Assembly: GCA_021767525.1 (NCBI GenBank) | Contig: JAASTF010000164.1 | Coordinates: forward strand, 1 to 6,899 | Length of the DNA stretch: 6,899 bases | Reading direction: 5' to 3' | DNA from: Paracoccaceae bacterium | GTDB lineage: Bacteria > Pseudomonadota > Alphaproteobacteria > Rhodobacterales > Rhodobacteraceae | Part shown: one piece after another, positions 1 through 5,772 of the stretch | Numbering within the stretch: position 1 is the stretch's first letter | Layout: every line of letters starts with the position of its first letter | Notes under the pieces: generated by a model | The model's database searches: none | Seen by the model: the letters and a program-made list of their open reading frames with translations, nothing else | What the model was told of the DNA's origin: nothing | Position numbers and translations under genes: made by a program

Positions 1-492
1 GATGGGAAACAGGTCATAGACCTGTTCCATCGTGTCGCGGATGTCGTCTTCGCGGATGAAGGCGCCCATTTCCAGGTTCTCCTCGACCGTCATCGAGGTG
101 AAGATGTTGTTGGTCTGGGGCACGAAGCCCATGCCCTTTTTCACCCGGTCCTGGGGGCTGAGCGCGGTGATGTCCTCGCCATCCAGCAGCACGCGGCCCT
201 GGCGCACGTCCAGCATGCCGAACACGGCCTTCATCGCGGTCGACTTGCCGGCGCCGTTGGGGCCGACGATCACCGCGATCTCGCCCGCGTTCACGGCGAT
301 GGTGCAGTCGTGCAGGATGTCCGGCCCCTTGCCGTAGCCGCCGGTCATCGTCTCGCCGATCAGGAACGGCGTCTCGCCGTCGACCTTGACCGCCGCGCCA
401 CCCTTGCGCCACGGCGTCTCGCCCTGGCCATGGCTCTTGGTGATCGAGCGGTCCTTGTTGCCGCGATCATCCTGGTAGGGGTTGTCGCCCAT
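1..492 (-). CDS. livF: LivF-type branched-chain amino acid ABC transporter ATP-binding protein (3' end missing)
   Basis: This is one of two cytoplasmic ATPases that would power a LIV-type (HAAT family) importer. 164 codons are visible and the frame is still open at the left edge, so the signature motif, Walker B and H-loop lie outside the window. Seen: Walker A GPNGAGKST at residues 77-85, the Q-loop in FVPQTNN (Q126), then TVEENLEMGAF at 135-145, a string typical of LivF-like ATPases. The start at 492 is supported by a CAGGGA ribosome site (499-504) 6 nt upstream. The ABC domain proper begins near residue 43, so there is a hydrophilic N-terminal extension of roughly 40 residues that most LivF proteins lack; Met49 is a later in-frame Met but would cut into the first strand. 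It is third in the minus-strand cluster, 133 nt after the LivG-type gene. The family is secure; the transported substrate cannot be read from the ATPase. Confidence 0.92.
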   Translation of the reverse strand, partial: MGDNPYQDDRGNKDRSITKSHGQGETPWRKGGAAVKVDGETPFLIGETMTGGYGKGPDILHDCTIAVNAGEIAVIVGPNGAGKSTAMKAVFGMLDVRQGRVLLDGEDITALSPQDRVKKGMGFVPQTNNIFTSMTVEENLEMGAFIREDDIRDTMEQVYDLFPI

Positions 493-625
493 CACGTATC
501 CCTGTCTGTTGCCGCCGGGACTTGCCCGGGGGCCGTTCTTGTTGCGCCATCGGTTCAGACGACCATGGCGATGGGGCCGCGCCCCGATCGTGCCGAGATC
601 TTGCCGCCCCGGTCACGTGCCCGGG
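493..625 (-). other. livG-livF intercistronic spacer with small stem-loops
   Basis: This 133-nt gap separates the two ATPase genes and I see no gene in it. It contains two short GC-rich inverted repeats: GGGGC/GCCCC with a 3-nt loop at 573-585, and CCGGG/CCCGG with a 5-nt loop at 515-529, just upstream of the livF ribosome site. GGTCACG occurs twice (611-617 and 624-630). There is no T-run, so transcription termination is not indicated. The gap is long for two genes whose products act together, and the local structure may tune livF translation; that is inference. Confidence 0.4.
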
Positions 626-1426
626 TCACGCCCCGGTTTCCTCGAGCTGGTCCTTGTTCTTCAGGCCGGTGCCCAGATAGGCCTCGATCACCTGCTCGTT
701 GGCCTTGATCTCGGCCAGCGTGCCCTCGGCCAGCACCTTGCCCTCGGCCATGCAGATCACCGGGTCGCACAGCTTTTCGATGAAATCCATGTCGTGTTCG
801 ATCACCACGAAGGTATAGCCGCGTTCCTTGTTCAACTGCAGAATCGCGTCGCCGATGGTGTTCAGAAGCGTGCGGTTCACGCCGGCGCCGACCTCGTCCA
901 GGAACACGATCTTGGCATCCACCATCATCGTGCGGCCCAGTTCCAGCAGCTTTTTCTGCCCGCCCGACACCTGGCCCGCCTTGTGATCGGCCAAGTGGCT
1001 GATGGTCAGGAATTCCAGCACCTCGTCGGCCTTGGCGCGCAGGGCGCGTTCCTGCTCGGCGATGCGTTTGCGTCCGAACCAGGTGTCCCACAGCCGCTCG
1101 CCGGCCTGGTCGCCCGGCACCATCATCAGGTTCTCGCGGCAGCTCATCGAATGAAACTCATGCGCGATCTGGAAGGTGCGCAAAAGGCCCTTGTGAAACA
1201 GTTCGTGCGGCGGCAGGCCGGTGATATCCTCGCCCTGCATCAGAACGCGGCCGCTGGTGGGCGGCAAAACGCCCGCGATCACGTTGAAAAGGGTGGTCTT
1301 GCCTGCACCATTCGGGCCGATCAGCCCGGTGATTGAGCCCTTGGCGATTTCAAGGCTTGCGCCATCGACGGCGTGAAAGCCCCCGAAATGCTTGTGAACG
1401 TCTTCGACGACGATCATCTGGTCCAT
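626..1426 (-). CDS. livG: LivG-type branched-chain amino acid ABC transporter ATP-binding protein
   Basis: This 266-aa protein is a complete cytoplasmic ATPase of a LIV/HAAT-type importer and would pair with the LivF-like subunit encoded next. Seen in order: Walker A GPNGAGKTT (37-45), Q-loop RTFQ (Q86), ABC signature VSGGQ (153-157), Walker B IVFLDE (173-178), D-loop region VGAGVN (179-184) and switch His211 in VIEHD. The C-terminus carries EQVIEAYLGTG (244-254), the usual LivG-family ending. Length matches the family (about 250-265 aa). The start at 1426 is chosen because a GGGGGA site (1432-1437) lies 5 nt upstream and the conserved sequence begins at once (MIVVEDVHKHF). A frame-open extension to 1495 would run through the upstream hairpin and encode non-conserved residues. 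The Walker B glutamate is followed by Val where many LivG proteins have Pro. Spacing is 89 nt after the binding-protein gene. Substrate is not determinable from this subunit. Confidence 0.95.
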   Translation of the reverse strand: MDQMIVVEDVHKHFGGFHAVDGASLEIAKGSITGLIGPNGAGKTTLFNVIAGVLPPTSGRVLMQGEDITGLPPHELFHKGLLRTFQIAHEFHSMSCRENLMMVPGDQAGERLWDTWFGRKRIAEQERALRAKADEVLEFLTISHLADHKAGQVSGGQKKLLELGRTMMVDAKIVFLDEVGAGVNRTLLNTIGDAILQLNKERGYTFVVIEHDMDFIEKLCDPVICMAEGKVLAEGTLAEIKANEQVIEAYLGTGLKNKDQLEETGA

Positions 1427-1444
1427 ATCTATCCCCCGGCGTAT

Positions 1445-1461
1445 CCGGGCCATTCGCCCGG
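1445..1461 (-). other. Second, shorter stem-loop in the binding protein-livG spacer
   Basis: CCGGGC (1445-1450) and GCCCGG (1456-1461) form a 6-bp perfect stem with a 5-nt loop. It lies directly downstream, in the minus-strand transcript, of the 12-bp hairpin at 1471-1498 and just upstream of the livG ribosome site (1432-1437). It could affect access to that site or act with the larger hairpin; this is inference from position. Confidence 0.4.
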
Positions 1462-1470
1462 TACGAGCGT

Positions 1471-1498
1471 GCCGTGCCCCGGCAATCCGGGGCACGGC
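1471..1498 (-). promoter_or_regulatory. Strong intercistronic hairpin after the substrate-binding protein gene
   Basis: GCCGTGCCCCGG (1471-1482) and CCGGGGCACGGC (1487-1498) form a perfect 12-bp stem with a CAAT loop, 18 nt after the stop codon of the binding-protein gene. No T-run follows on the minus strand, so it is not a classic intrinsic terminator. In binding-protein-dependent ABC operons such hairpins commonly protect the upstream mRNA from 3' exonucleases or attenuate read-through, giving much more binding protein than ATPase. The structure is seen; the role is inferred from position and precedent. Confidence 0.7.
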
Positions 1499-1515
1499 GG
1501 TCGATCAGGCTGCGA

Positions 1516-2697
1516 TCAGCGGAATTCGACGGTTTCGAACTTGCCGTCCTTGATCTCGACCACGCGATAGCTGCCGGCCGCTTCGCCCGGGCCGATCAGC
1601 TCGACGCCGGTGGCACCCACCAGGTCGATATCACCGCCATTGGCCAGGATCTCCAGCGCCTTGCCCAGCTCACCGGGGTTGATCGGCTCGCCCGGGGCGT
1701 TGGCGACCATTTCAACCTTGTCCTTGTAGACGTTCGGATCGGTCGACCCGGCCGCCTGCATGGCCAGCATGATCAGCGCCGCCGCGTCATAGCCTTCGGC
1801 AGTATAGGGCGAGGCGCTGTCGAACTTGTCGGCGCCCATTTCCTGGAAGATCGCGGTGCCTTCGCTGTCGCTGCCCGGCGCCTGGCCCTTGGAGCCCTCG
1901 ATCTCGGTGCCGAACGCGTCGCTGAGCGATTCACCCACCATGCCGTCGGGCAGGTGGAAGGTGTCGAACGCGCCGGTATCCAGCGCCGAGCGGATGATGC
2001 CCGCGCCGCCCTGGTCCAGATAGCCCGCGACCACCAGCACCTCGCCACCGGCCGAGGCCAGCGCCGCGACTTCGGCGGAATAGTCGGCCTTGCCGTCTTC
2101 ATGCGCGGCCGAAATCGTTACTTCGCCACCCTTTTCGGTGTAGGCGGCGGCAAAAGCGTCGGCCAGGCCCTTGCCGTAGTCGTTGTTGGTATAGGTCACG
2201 GCGACCGACTGCACGCCGTCATCCAGCAGGATGTCGGCCATCACTTCGCCCTGGCGCGCATCCGACGGCGCGGTGCGGAAGAACAGGCCGTTATCCTCGG
2301 CGGTGGTCAGTGCGGGGCTGGTCGCCGAGGGCGAGATCATCACGATGCCGTTCGGCACGGCCACATTGGCCAGGATTGCGCCGGTCACGCCCGAGCAGGT
2401 GCCGCCGACGATGCCGACCACGCCATCCGAGGTGATCGCGCGCTCGGCCGCGGCCACGCCGGCCGAGGCGTCGATGCAGGTCGAGTCACCGCGCACCGGC
2501 ACCACGGTCATGCCGTTCATGAAATTGCCGCTGGCGTTGACTTCTTCGATGGCCATTTCCATCGCCGCGGCCATCGGGCCCACCAGCGACTCCGTCGGGC
2601 CGGTAAAGCCCTGCAGGATGCCGATTTTCACCTCTTGGGCGGCAGCACCCGACGCCATCAGCGCCACGGCGGCCGTCGCAGTCAGAAATTTCTTCAT
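1516..2697 (-). CDS. LIV-type ABC transporter periplasmic substrate-binding protein
   Basis: This 393-aa periplasmic binding protein (Peripla_BP_6/LivK class) captures the ligand and delivers it to the importer whose ATPases follow. Seen: a Sec signal peptide MKKFLTATAAVALMASGAAA (1-20) with a likely cut before QEVKIG, then the first-lobe pattern GILQGFTGPTESLVGPM (26-42), EEVNASG (51-57), the central SPSATSPAL (122-130) corresponding to the ligand-contacting SPxxTxP segment of LIV binding proteins, TYTNNDYGKG (168-177), and the late AEGYDAAALI (300-309). Cys74 and Cys101 could form a disulfide in the first lobe, as in LIVBP. The start at 2697 is fixed by AAGGGGAG (2705-2712) 7 nt upstream plus the signal peptide; the longer open frame to 2766 adds 23 residues ahead of the signal. 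No lipobox Cys follows the signal, so it should be soluble. The ligand could be branched-chain or other amino acids, amides or small organic acids; the sequence does not decide. Confidence 0.94.
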   Translation of the reverse strand: MKKFLTATAAVALMASGAAAQEVKIGILQGFTGPTESLVGPMAAAMEMAIEEVNASGNFMNGMTVVPVRGDSTCIDASAGVAAAERAITSDGVVGIVGGTCSGVTGAILANVAVPNGIVMISPSATSPALTTAEDNGLFFRTAPSDARQGEVMADILLDDGVQSVAVTYTNNDYGKGLADAFAAAYTEKGGEVTISAAHEDGKADYSAEVAALASAGGEVLVVAGYLDQGGAGIIRSALDTGAFDTFHLPDGMVGESLSDAFGTEIEGSKGQAPGSDSEGTAIFQEMGADKFDSASPYTAEGYDAAALIMLAMQAAGSTDPNVYKDKVEMVANAPGEPINPGELGKALEILANGGDIDLVGATGVELIGPGEAAGSYRVVEIKDGKFETVEFR

Positions 2698-2790
2698 GGT
2701 TATACTCCCCTTGGTTTGTTGGCCGGGGTGTCCCCGGACCAGGATAACAGCGTCACGGCCCGGCAAGCCGGGCCATTCTCTGCTTTTTGT
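2698..2790 (-). promoter_or_regulatory. Structured leader of the binding-protein gene with two inverted repeats
   Basis: Between the small ORF and the binding-protein gene lie two inverted repeats. GGCCCGGC/GCCGGGCC (2757-2774) is an 8-bp stem with a 2-nt loop, and CCGGGG/CCCCGG (2723-2737) is a 6-bp stem with a 3-nt loop. The second sits 10-25 nt before the AAGGGGAG ribosome site (2705-2712), and its CCCC arm could alternatively pair with the GGGG of that site. There is no T-run in the direction of transcription. I cannot identify a convincing promoter here, so the binding-protein gene may be co-transcribed with the 72-aa ORF. The structures are seen; any regulatory role is inference. Confidence 0.4.
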
Positions 2791-3009
2791 TTAGATCGTG
2801 CGACCCGTGTTGCCGGGGCGGCGGTCGCGCGTGTCGACGCGGATCGGCACCGGCCGGGGCTGTCGGGCAGGGGTTGCTGCCCTGTCCAGGGCTTCCAGCA
2901 GCTGCCGGGCCCCCTGCGTAACGCCCCTAAGGACGGTTCGGGCCCGACGCCATGCGCCGCCCTTGATGGCCTGATACGCGGCGGCAGATGCGCGCTGCAA
3001 TTTGGTCAT
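2791..3009 (-). CDS. Small, highly basic hypothetical protein (72 aa)
   Basis: I do not recognise this protein. The 72-aa product contains 14 Arg and 2 Lys against 4 acidic residues (net about +12). Residues 1-45 look helical and amphipathic (LQRASAAAYQAI, then WRRARTVLRGV and ARQLLEALDRA), while 46-72 are Pro/Arg-rich and probably disordered. There is no signal peptide and no membrane segment. The start at 3009 has a good GGGGAG ribosome site (3016-3021) 6 nt upstream; an open extension to 3228 would overlap the start of the divergent dehydrogenase gene and lacks such support. The stop is TAA, 93 nt before the binding-protein ATG, so it may be the first gene of the transporter transcript. 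Its charge would suit binding of nucleic acid or an acidic partner, but that is only a guess. A spurious ORF is possible, because long open frames are common in this GC-rich DNA. Confidence 0.55.
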   Translation of the reverse strand: MTKLQRASAAAYQAIKGGAWRRARTVLRGVTQGARQLLEALDRAATPARQPRPVPIRVDTRDRRPGNTGRTI

Positions 3010-3182
3010 CCTCGACTCCCCGTTGGAACAAAGGTCCGATGCGGAGCCTATTCCGACGAATTTGAAAAGAAAAGGCGTTTCGACGGTTTTCCGCGCCGGT
3101 TGACGTTGGGGTTGTCCGGCCTGCGTTGCGCCCCATCTTTTCCAGCATAGGCCCCAAACCGCGAAACCGGAAAGGAAAGCCC
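3010..3182. promoter_or_regulatory. Divergent intergenic region between the small basic ORF and the sugar dehydrogenase
   Basis: This 173-nt gap must hold promoters for both directions, since the genes on either side read away from each other. It is locally AT-richer around 3050-3090 (a GAAAAGAAAA stretch). A TTGACG hexamer occurs on the plus strand at 3100-3105 but has no convincing -10 element at the right distance, so I do not assign exact promoters. No long inverted repeat was found. The 3' end contains the dehydrogenase ribosome site AGGAA (3173-3177). Confidence 0.5.
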
Positions 3183-4286
3183 ATGCTGCGCGCATCCGCT
3201 GTTGCCCTTTTTCTGGCGCTTGGCGCACCCGCCCATTCCCAAACCCTGCAAAGCAGCGCGGGCCCGATACAGGTGGAAGAAGTCGCCGGCGATTTCTTCG
3301 GACCCTGGTCGCTTGGGTTCCTGCCCGATGGCGGCGTGCTGGTCACCGAAAAGGCGGGCACGCTGTGGCATTTGCGTGCCGACGGGTCGCGGGTAGAGGT
3401 GACGGGCCTGCCGGATGATGTGGTCGAAATCGGGCAGGGCGGGTTGATGGATGTCCTGATCCCCCGCGATTTCGCCCAGTCGCGCCAGATCATCTTTTCG
3501 CATGCCGCACGCCTTTCGGGTGGCGCCGGCACGGTAATCAGCGCCGGGGTGCTGTCGCACGACGGCACGCGGCTGGACAACCTGCAACGCCTGTTTGAAA
3601 TGCGCCCCGCCAGTTCGGCCGGGCGGCATTTCGGCGGCCGGCTGGTCGAAGGGCCGCAGGGCCACATCTTCCTTTCTATCGGGGATCGCGGCGATCGCCC
3701 GGCGGCGCAGGATCTGGGGCGCCATAACGGCAGCATCATCCGCATCAACCGCGATGGCAGCGTGCCCGACGACAACCCGCTGGTGGGACGCGACGGCGCG
3801 CTGTCCGAAATCTGGACGTGGGGCCATCGCAATCCGCAGGGAATGACGCTGGACGCGCAGGGCCGTCTGTGGACGAACGCCCATGGCGCGCGCGGCGGCG
3901 ACGAGGTGAACCTGATCGAGAAGGGCCAGAATTACGGCTGGCCGGTTATTTCCTACGGCGTGCATTACTCGGGTGCGAAGATCGGTGAAGGCACGTCGAA
4001 ACCGGGGATGGAACAGCCGGCCTTTTACTGGGATCCCTCGATCGCGCCGTCGGGTCTGGTGATTTATTCCGGCAAGCTGTGGCCGGAATGGGAGGGCGAT
4101 TTCCTGATCGGCTCGTTGAAATTCGACATGGTCAGCCGCCTGTCCGGCGACCCGCTAAAAGAAGTCGAGCGCATCGAAGGCGACGCCACCAGCCGCGTGC
4201 GCGATCTGCGCGAGGCGCCGGACGGCTCGATCTGGATGATCTCGGAAGGCAACGGCGCAATCTATCGCCTGACGCCCGTGGACTGA
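3183..4286 (+). CDS. PQQ-dependent soluble aldose sugar dehydrogenase (YliI/Asd-like, GSDH family)
   Basis: This 367-aa exported beta-propeller oxidises aldose sugars with PQQ and passes electrons to a respiratory carrier; the family acts in the periplasm. Seen: signal peptide MLRASAVALFLALGAPAHS (1-19), the first blade GPWSLGFLPDGGVLVTEKAG (40-59), GGLMDVLIPRDF (86-97), then SAGRHFGGRL (145-154), where His149 aligns with the catalytic His of soluble glucose dehydrogenase. GDRGD lies at 167-171, GHRNPQG (214-220) includes the PQQ-contacting Arg215, HGARGGDEVN (234-243) is the cofactor/calcium region, and NYGWP is at 250-254. Length agrees with E. coli YliI (about 370 aa). The start at 3183 has AGGAA (3173-3177) 5 nt before it and begins the signal peptide; the frame is open back to 3126, but that would bury the signal. 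No PQQ biosynthesis genes are present here, so cofactor must come from elsewhere. Sugar preference cannot be predicted. Its last 25 bases overlap the convergent GNAT gene. Confidence 0.93.
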   Translation: MLRASAVALFLALGAPAHSQTLQSSAGPIQVEEVAGDFFGPWSLGFLPDGGVLVTEKAGTLWHLRADGSRVEVTGLPDDVVEIGQGGLMDVLIPRDFAQSRQIIFSHAARLSGGAGTVISAGVLSHDGTRLDNLQRLFEMRPASSAGRHFGGRLVEGPQGHIFLSIGDRGDRPAAQDLGRHNGSIIRINRDGSVPDDNPLVGRDGALSEIWTWGHRNPQGMTLDAQGRLWTNAHGARGGDEVNLIEKGQNYGWPVISYGVHYSGAKIGEGTSKPGMEQPAFYWDPSIAPSGLVIYSGKLWPEWEGDFLIGSLKFDMVSRLSGDPLKEVERIEGDATSRVRDLREAPDGSIWMISEGNGAIYRLTPVD

Positions 4287-4714
4287 TCGGCCGGTCGCGG
4301 CAGTTCCAGGTAAGCGGTGTCGCACCACTCATCGGCACCGTAAAGAAAGTTCTTTTCGGCAAACCCCGTCTGCACGAACCCCAGACGCGCCAGCACCCGC
4401 ACCGACGCGGCGTTTCGCGGATCGACCTCGGCCGTCAACCTGTCCAGTTCGGGCCGTTCCGCAAAAGCGTGCGTCAGGATGGCAGTCAGCGCCTCGGTCG
4501 CGATGCAGACGCCGATCAGATCGAAGATAAAATCCGCGCTTTCGCTGTCGTCGGGCGCCATCAGCCCGTTTAGGATGAGGCGCGTGTCGTCCAGCGTGTC
4601 ATGCGCGGGCCTGCTCCAATACCGCGTGGCGCGGGGATCGCTGAACACCGCATGAAGCGGGGCCAGGTCGTCCTGGCGGGCGCGCCGCAACCGAAGGCGC
4701 GCGGTTTCGATCAA
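4262..4714 (-). CDS. GNAT-family N-acetyltransferase (RimJ/RimL type) lacking the acetyl-CoA-binding core; possibly non-functional
   Basis: This 150-aa protein resembles the Acetyltransf_3 (RimJ/RimL-like) class, usually about 170-180 aa. The N-terminal hallmark IETARLRLRRARQDDLAPL (2-20), SDPRATRYWSRPAH (25-38) and the C-terminal half ATEALTAILTHAF (72-84), RLTAEVDPRNAASVRVLARLGF (92-113) and EWCDTAYLELPR (129-140) are all intact. Between them FIFDLIGVCIATEAL (62-76) jumps straight from strand 3 to the start of helix 3. The usual segment with DGxxIGxxG, PEIGxxL and the (Q/R)xxGxG pyrophosphate loop is absent, about 25 residues. The reading frame is preserved and the other frames do not contain the missing part. 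The start is TTG at 4712-4714, overlapping the regulator's TGA as TTGA, which implies translational coupling; no ATG fits upstream of the conserved start. It ends in a 25-base antisense overlap with the sugar dehydrogenase. Fold family is secure; activity is doubtful. Confidence 0.78.
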   Translation of the reverse strand: MIETARLRLRRARQDDLAPLHAVFSDPRATRYWSRPAHDTLDDTRLILNGLMAPDDSESADFIFDLIGVCIATEALTAILTHAFAERPELDRLTAEVDPRNAASVRVLARLGFVQTGFAEKNFLYGADEWCDTAYLELPRPADQSTGVRR

Positions 4715-5709
4715 ATCGACAGTCGCGCGCCCTGCGCGCCGCGTTCGCGGTAGGGCGTCGTGTTGTAATGCGCGCGATAGCATTTCGAAAAATGCGAGGG
4801 CGAGGCGAAGCCGCAGGCCAGCGCCACGTTGATCACGCTCATATCGGTCTGCATCAACAGGTTGCGGGCCTTCGACAGGCGCAATTCCATGTAATAGCGC
4901 TTGGGGCTGCGGTTCAGGTAGCGACGGAACAGCCGTTCCAGCTGCCGCGTCGACATGCCCACCTCCTTGGCCAGTGTCGACGGGCTGATCGGTTCTTCGA
5001 TGTTCTGCTCCATCATCTGGATGACTTGGCTCAGTTTCGGGTGGCGCACGCCGATGCGGGTGGGCACCGAAAGGCGCTGGGTGTCCTGGTCGGTGCGGAT
5101 CGAGGAATAGATCATCTGGTCGGCAACCAGGTTGGCGATCTCTTCGCCGTGATCGTTGGCGATTATCTTTAGCACAAGGTCGATCGACGAGGTGCCGCCG
5201 GCCGTGGTCAGGCGGTTGCCATCTATCACGAAAACCGACTTTGTCAGGTTCACGTCCTCGAACTCCTCGGTAAAGCTGTCCTGGTTTTCCCAGTGGATCG
5301 TCGCGCGCTTGCCGTCCAGCAGACCGGCCTTGGCCAGCGTGTAGGCGGCCGTGCACAGCCCGCCCAGAACGATGCCCTTGCGCGCCTCGCGGCGCAGCCA
5401 GGACAGCAGCCGCTTGGTCGTGGCCGCCTGAACGTTGACGCCGCCGCAAACCAACACCGTGTCGTCGCGCGACACCTCTTCCAGATCGCCCTCGACCTTG
5501 AACTCGGTCCCGGCCGAACAGGTGACCGTGCCGCCGCCTTCGCCGACCAGGCGCCATTCATAGGCCGGGCGGCCCAGCATCCGGTTCGCGATCCGCAGGC
5601 AATCCAGCGCAGACGCAAAGCTGAGCAGCGTGAATTCGTTGAGCAGAACAAAGACAACCCGCTTTGTCGTTGCAGCGCCTTGTGGCTGCATGCTGGCCGA
5701 AGATGACAT
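4711..5709 (-). CDS. GlxA-family transcriptional regulator (DJ-1/PfpI domain plus AraC-type HTH), GbdR-like
   Basis: This 332-aa regulator has an N-terminal DJ-1/PfpI amidotransferase-like sensor (about 16-180) and a C-terminal AraC/XylS DNA-binding domain (about 225-325). Seen: RVVFVLLNEFTLLSFASALD (17-36), GGLCTAAYTLAKAGLLDG (116-133) with Cys119 at the nucleophile-elbow position, TIHWEN (137-142), then two helix-turn-helix units: ISPSTLAKEVGMSTRQLERLF (about 241-261) and SVINVALACGFASPSHFSKCY (about 291-311), ending in TTPYRERG. The TIHWEN motif and the near-canonical HTH recall the GbdR/CdhR/ArgR group, which controls glycine betaine, carnitine or arginine catabolism; the effector here is unknown. 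The start is uncertain: Met at 5709 gives the usual family length, Met at 5691 is an alternative, and Met at 5787 would make 358 aa. None has a strong Shine-Dalgarno. A possible promoter at 5743-5772 favours 5709. Coupled by TTGA to the GNAT gene. Confidence 0.9.
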   Translation of the reverse strand: MSSSASMQPQGAATTKRVVFVLLNEFTLLSFASALDCLRIANRMLGRPAYEWRLVGEGGGTVTCSAGTEFKVEGDLEEVSRDDTVLVCGGVNVQAATTKRLLSWLRREARKGIVLGGLCTAAYTLAKAGLLDGKRATIHWENQDSFTEEFEDVNLTKSVFVIDGNRLTTAGGTSSIDLVLKIIANDHGEEIANLVADQMIYSSIRTDQDTQRLSVPTRIGVRHPKLSQVIQMMEQNIEEPISPSTLAKEVGMSTRQLERLFRRYLNRSPKRYYMELRLSKARNLLMQTDMSVINVALACGFASPSHFSKCYRAHYNTTPYRERGAQGARLSI

Positions 5710-5742
5710 GATGGCGTTGGTCCCGAGGCGCAATGTTGCCCG

Positions 5743-5772
5743 ATATTGACCAGCTTTGTTGCACGGGATCAA
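5743..5772 (-). promoter_or_regulatory. Possible sigma70-type promoter for the GlxA-family regulator
   Basis: Read on the minus strand, TTGATC (5767-5772) is followed after 18 nt by CAATAT (5743-5748), or after 17 nt by TCAATA. Transcription would begin about 5736, leaving a leader of roughly 27 nt before the ATG at 5709 and excluding the longer start at 5787. Matches to consensus are partial and this is a pattern reading only. Confidence 0.3.

Noticed and set aside
2763..2775. Sigma54-like TGGCCCG...TTGC on the minus strand
   Set aside because: The spacing between the GG and GC elements is two bases too short, and the match comes from the palindrome there.
2757..2791. Hairpin plus T-rich stretch resembling a plus-strand terminator
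   Set aside because: No plus-strand gene lies upstream, and the T-run begins about 10 nt after the stem. On the minus strand, where genes are, no T-run follows.
1333..3150. Plus-strand open frame of 605 codons across the binding-protein and livG region
   Set aside because: It is antisense to two clearly conserved genes, its translation is a low-complexity His/Arg/Gly/Ala mix with no motif, and long antisense frames are expected in DNA with high third-position GC.
3048..3965. Minus-strand open frames antisense to the sugar dehydrogenase (also 2927-3832)
   Set aside because: They lie opposite a well-conserved enzyme gene and show no recognisable domain or ribosome site.
4262..5557. Minus-strand open frame of 431 codons spanning the GNAT gene and the regulator
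   Set aside because: Only the part from 4714 to 4262 is GNAT-like; the upstream part is the regulator read in the wrong frame, so a fusion is not supported.
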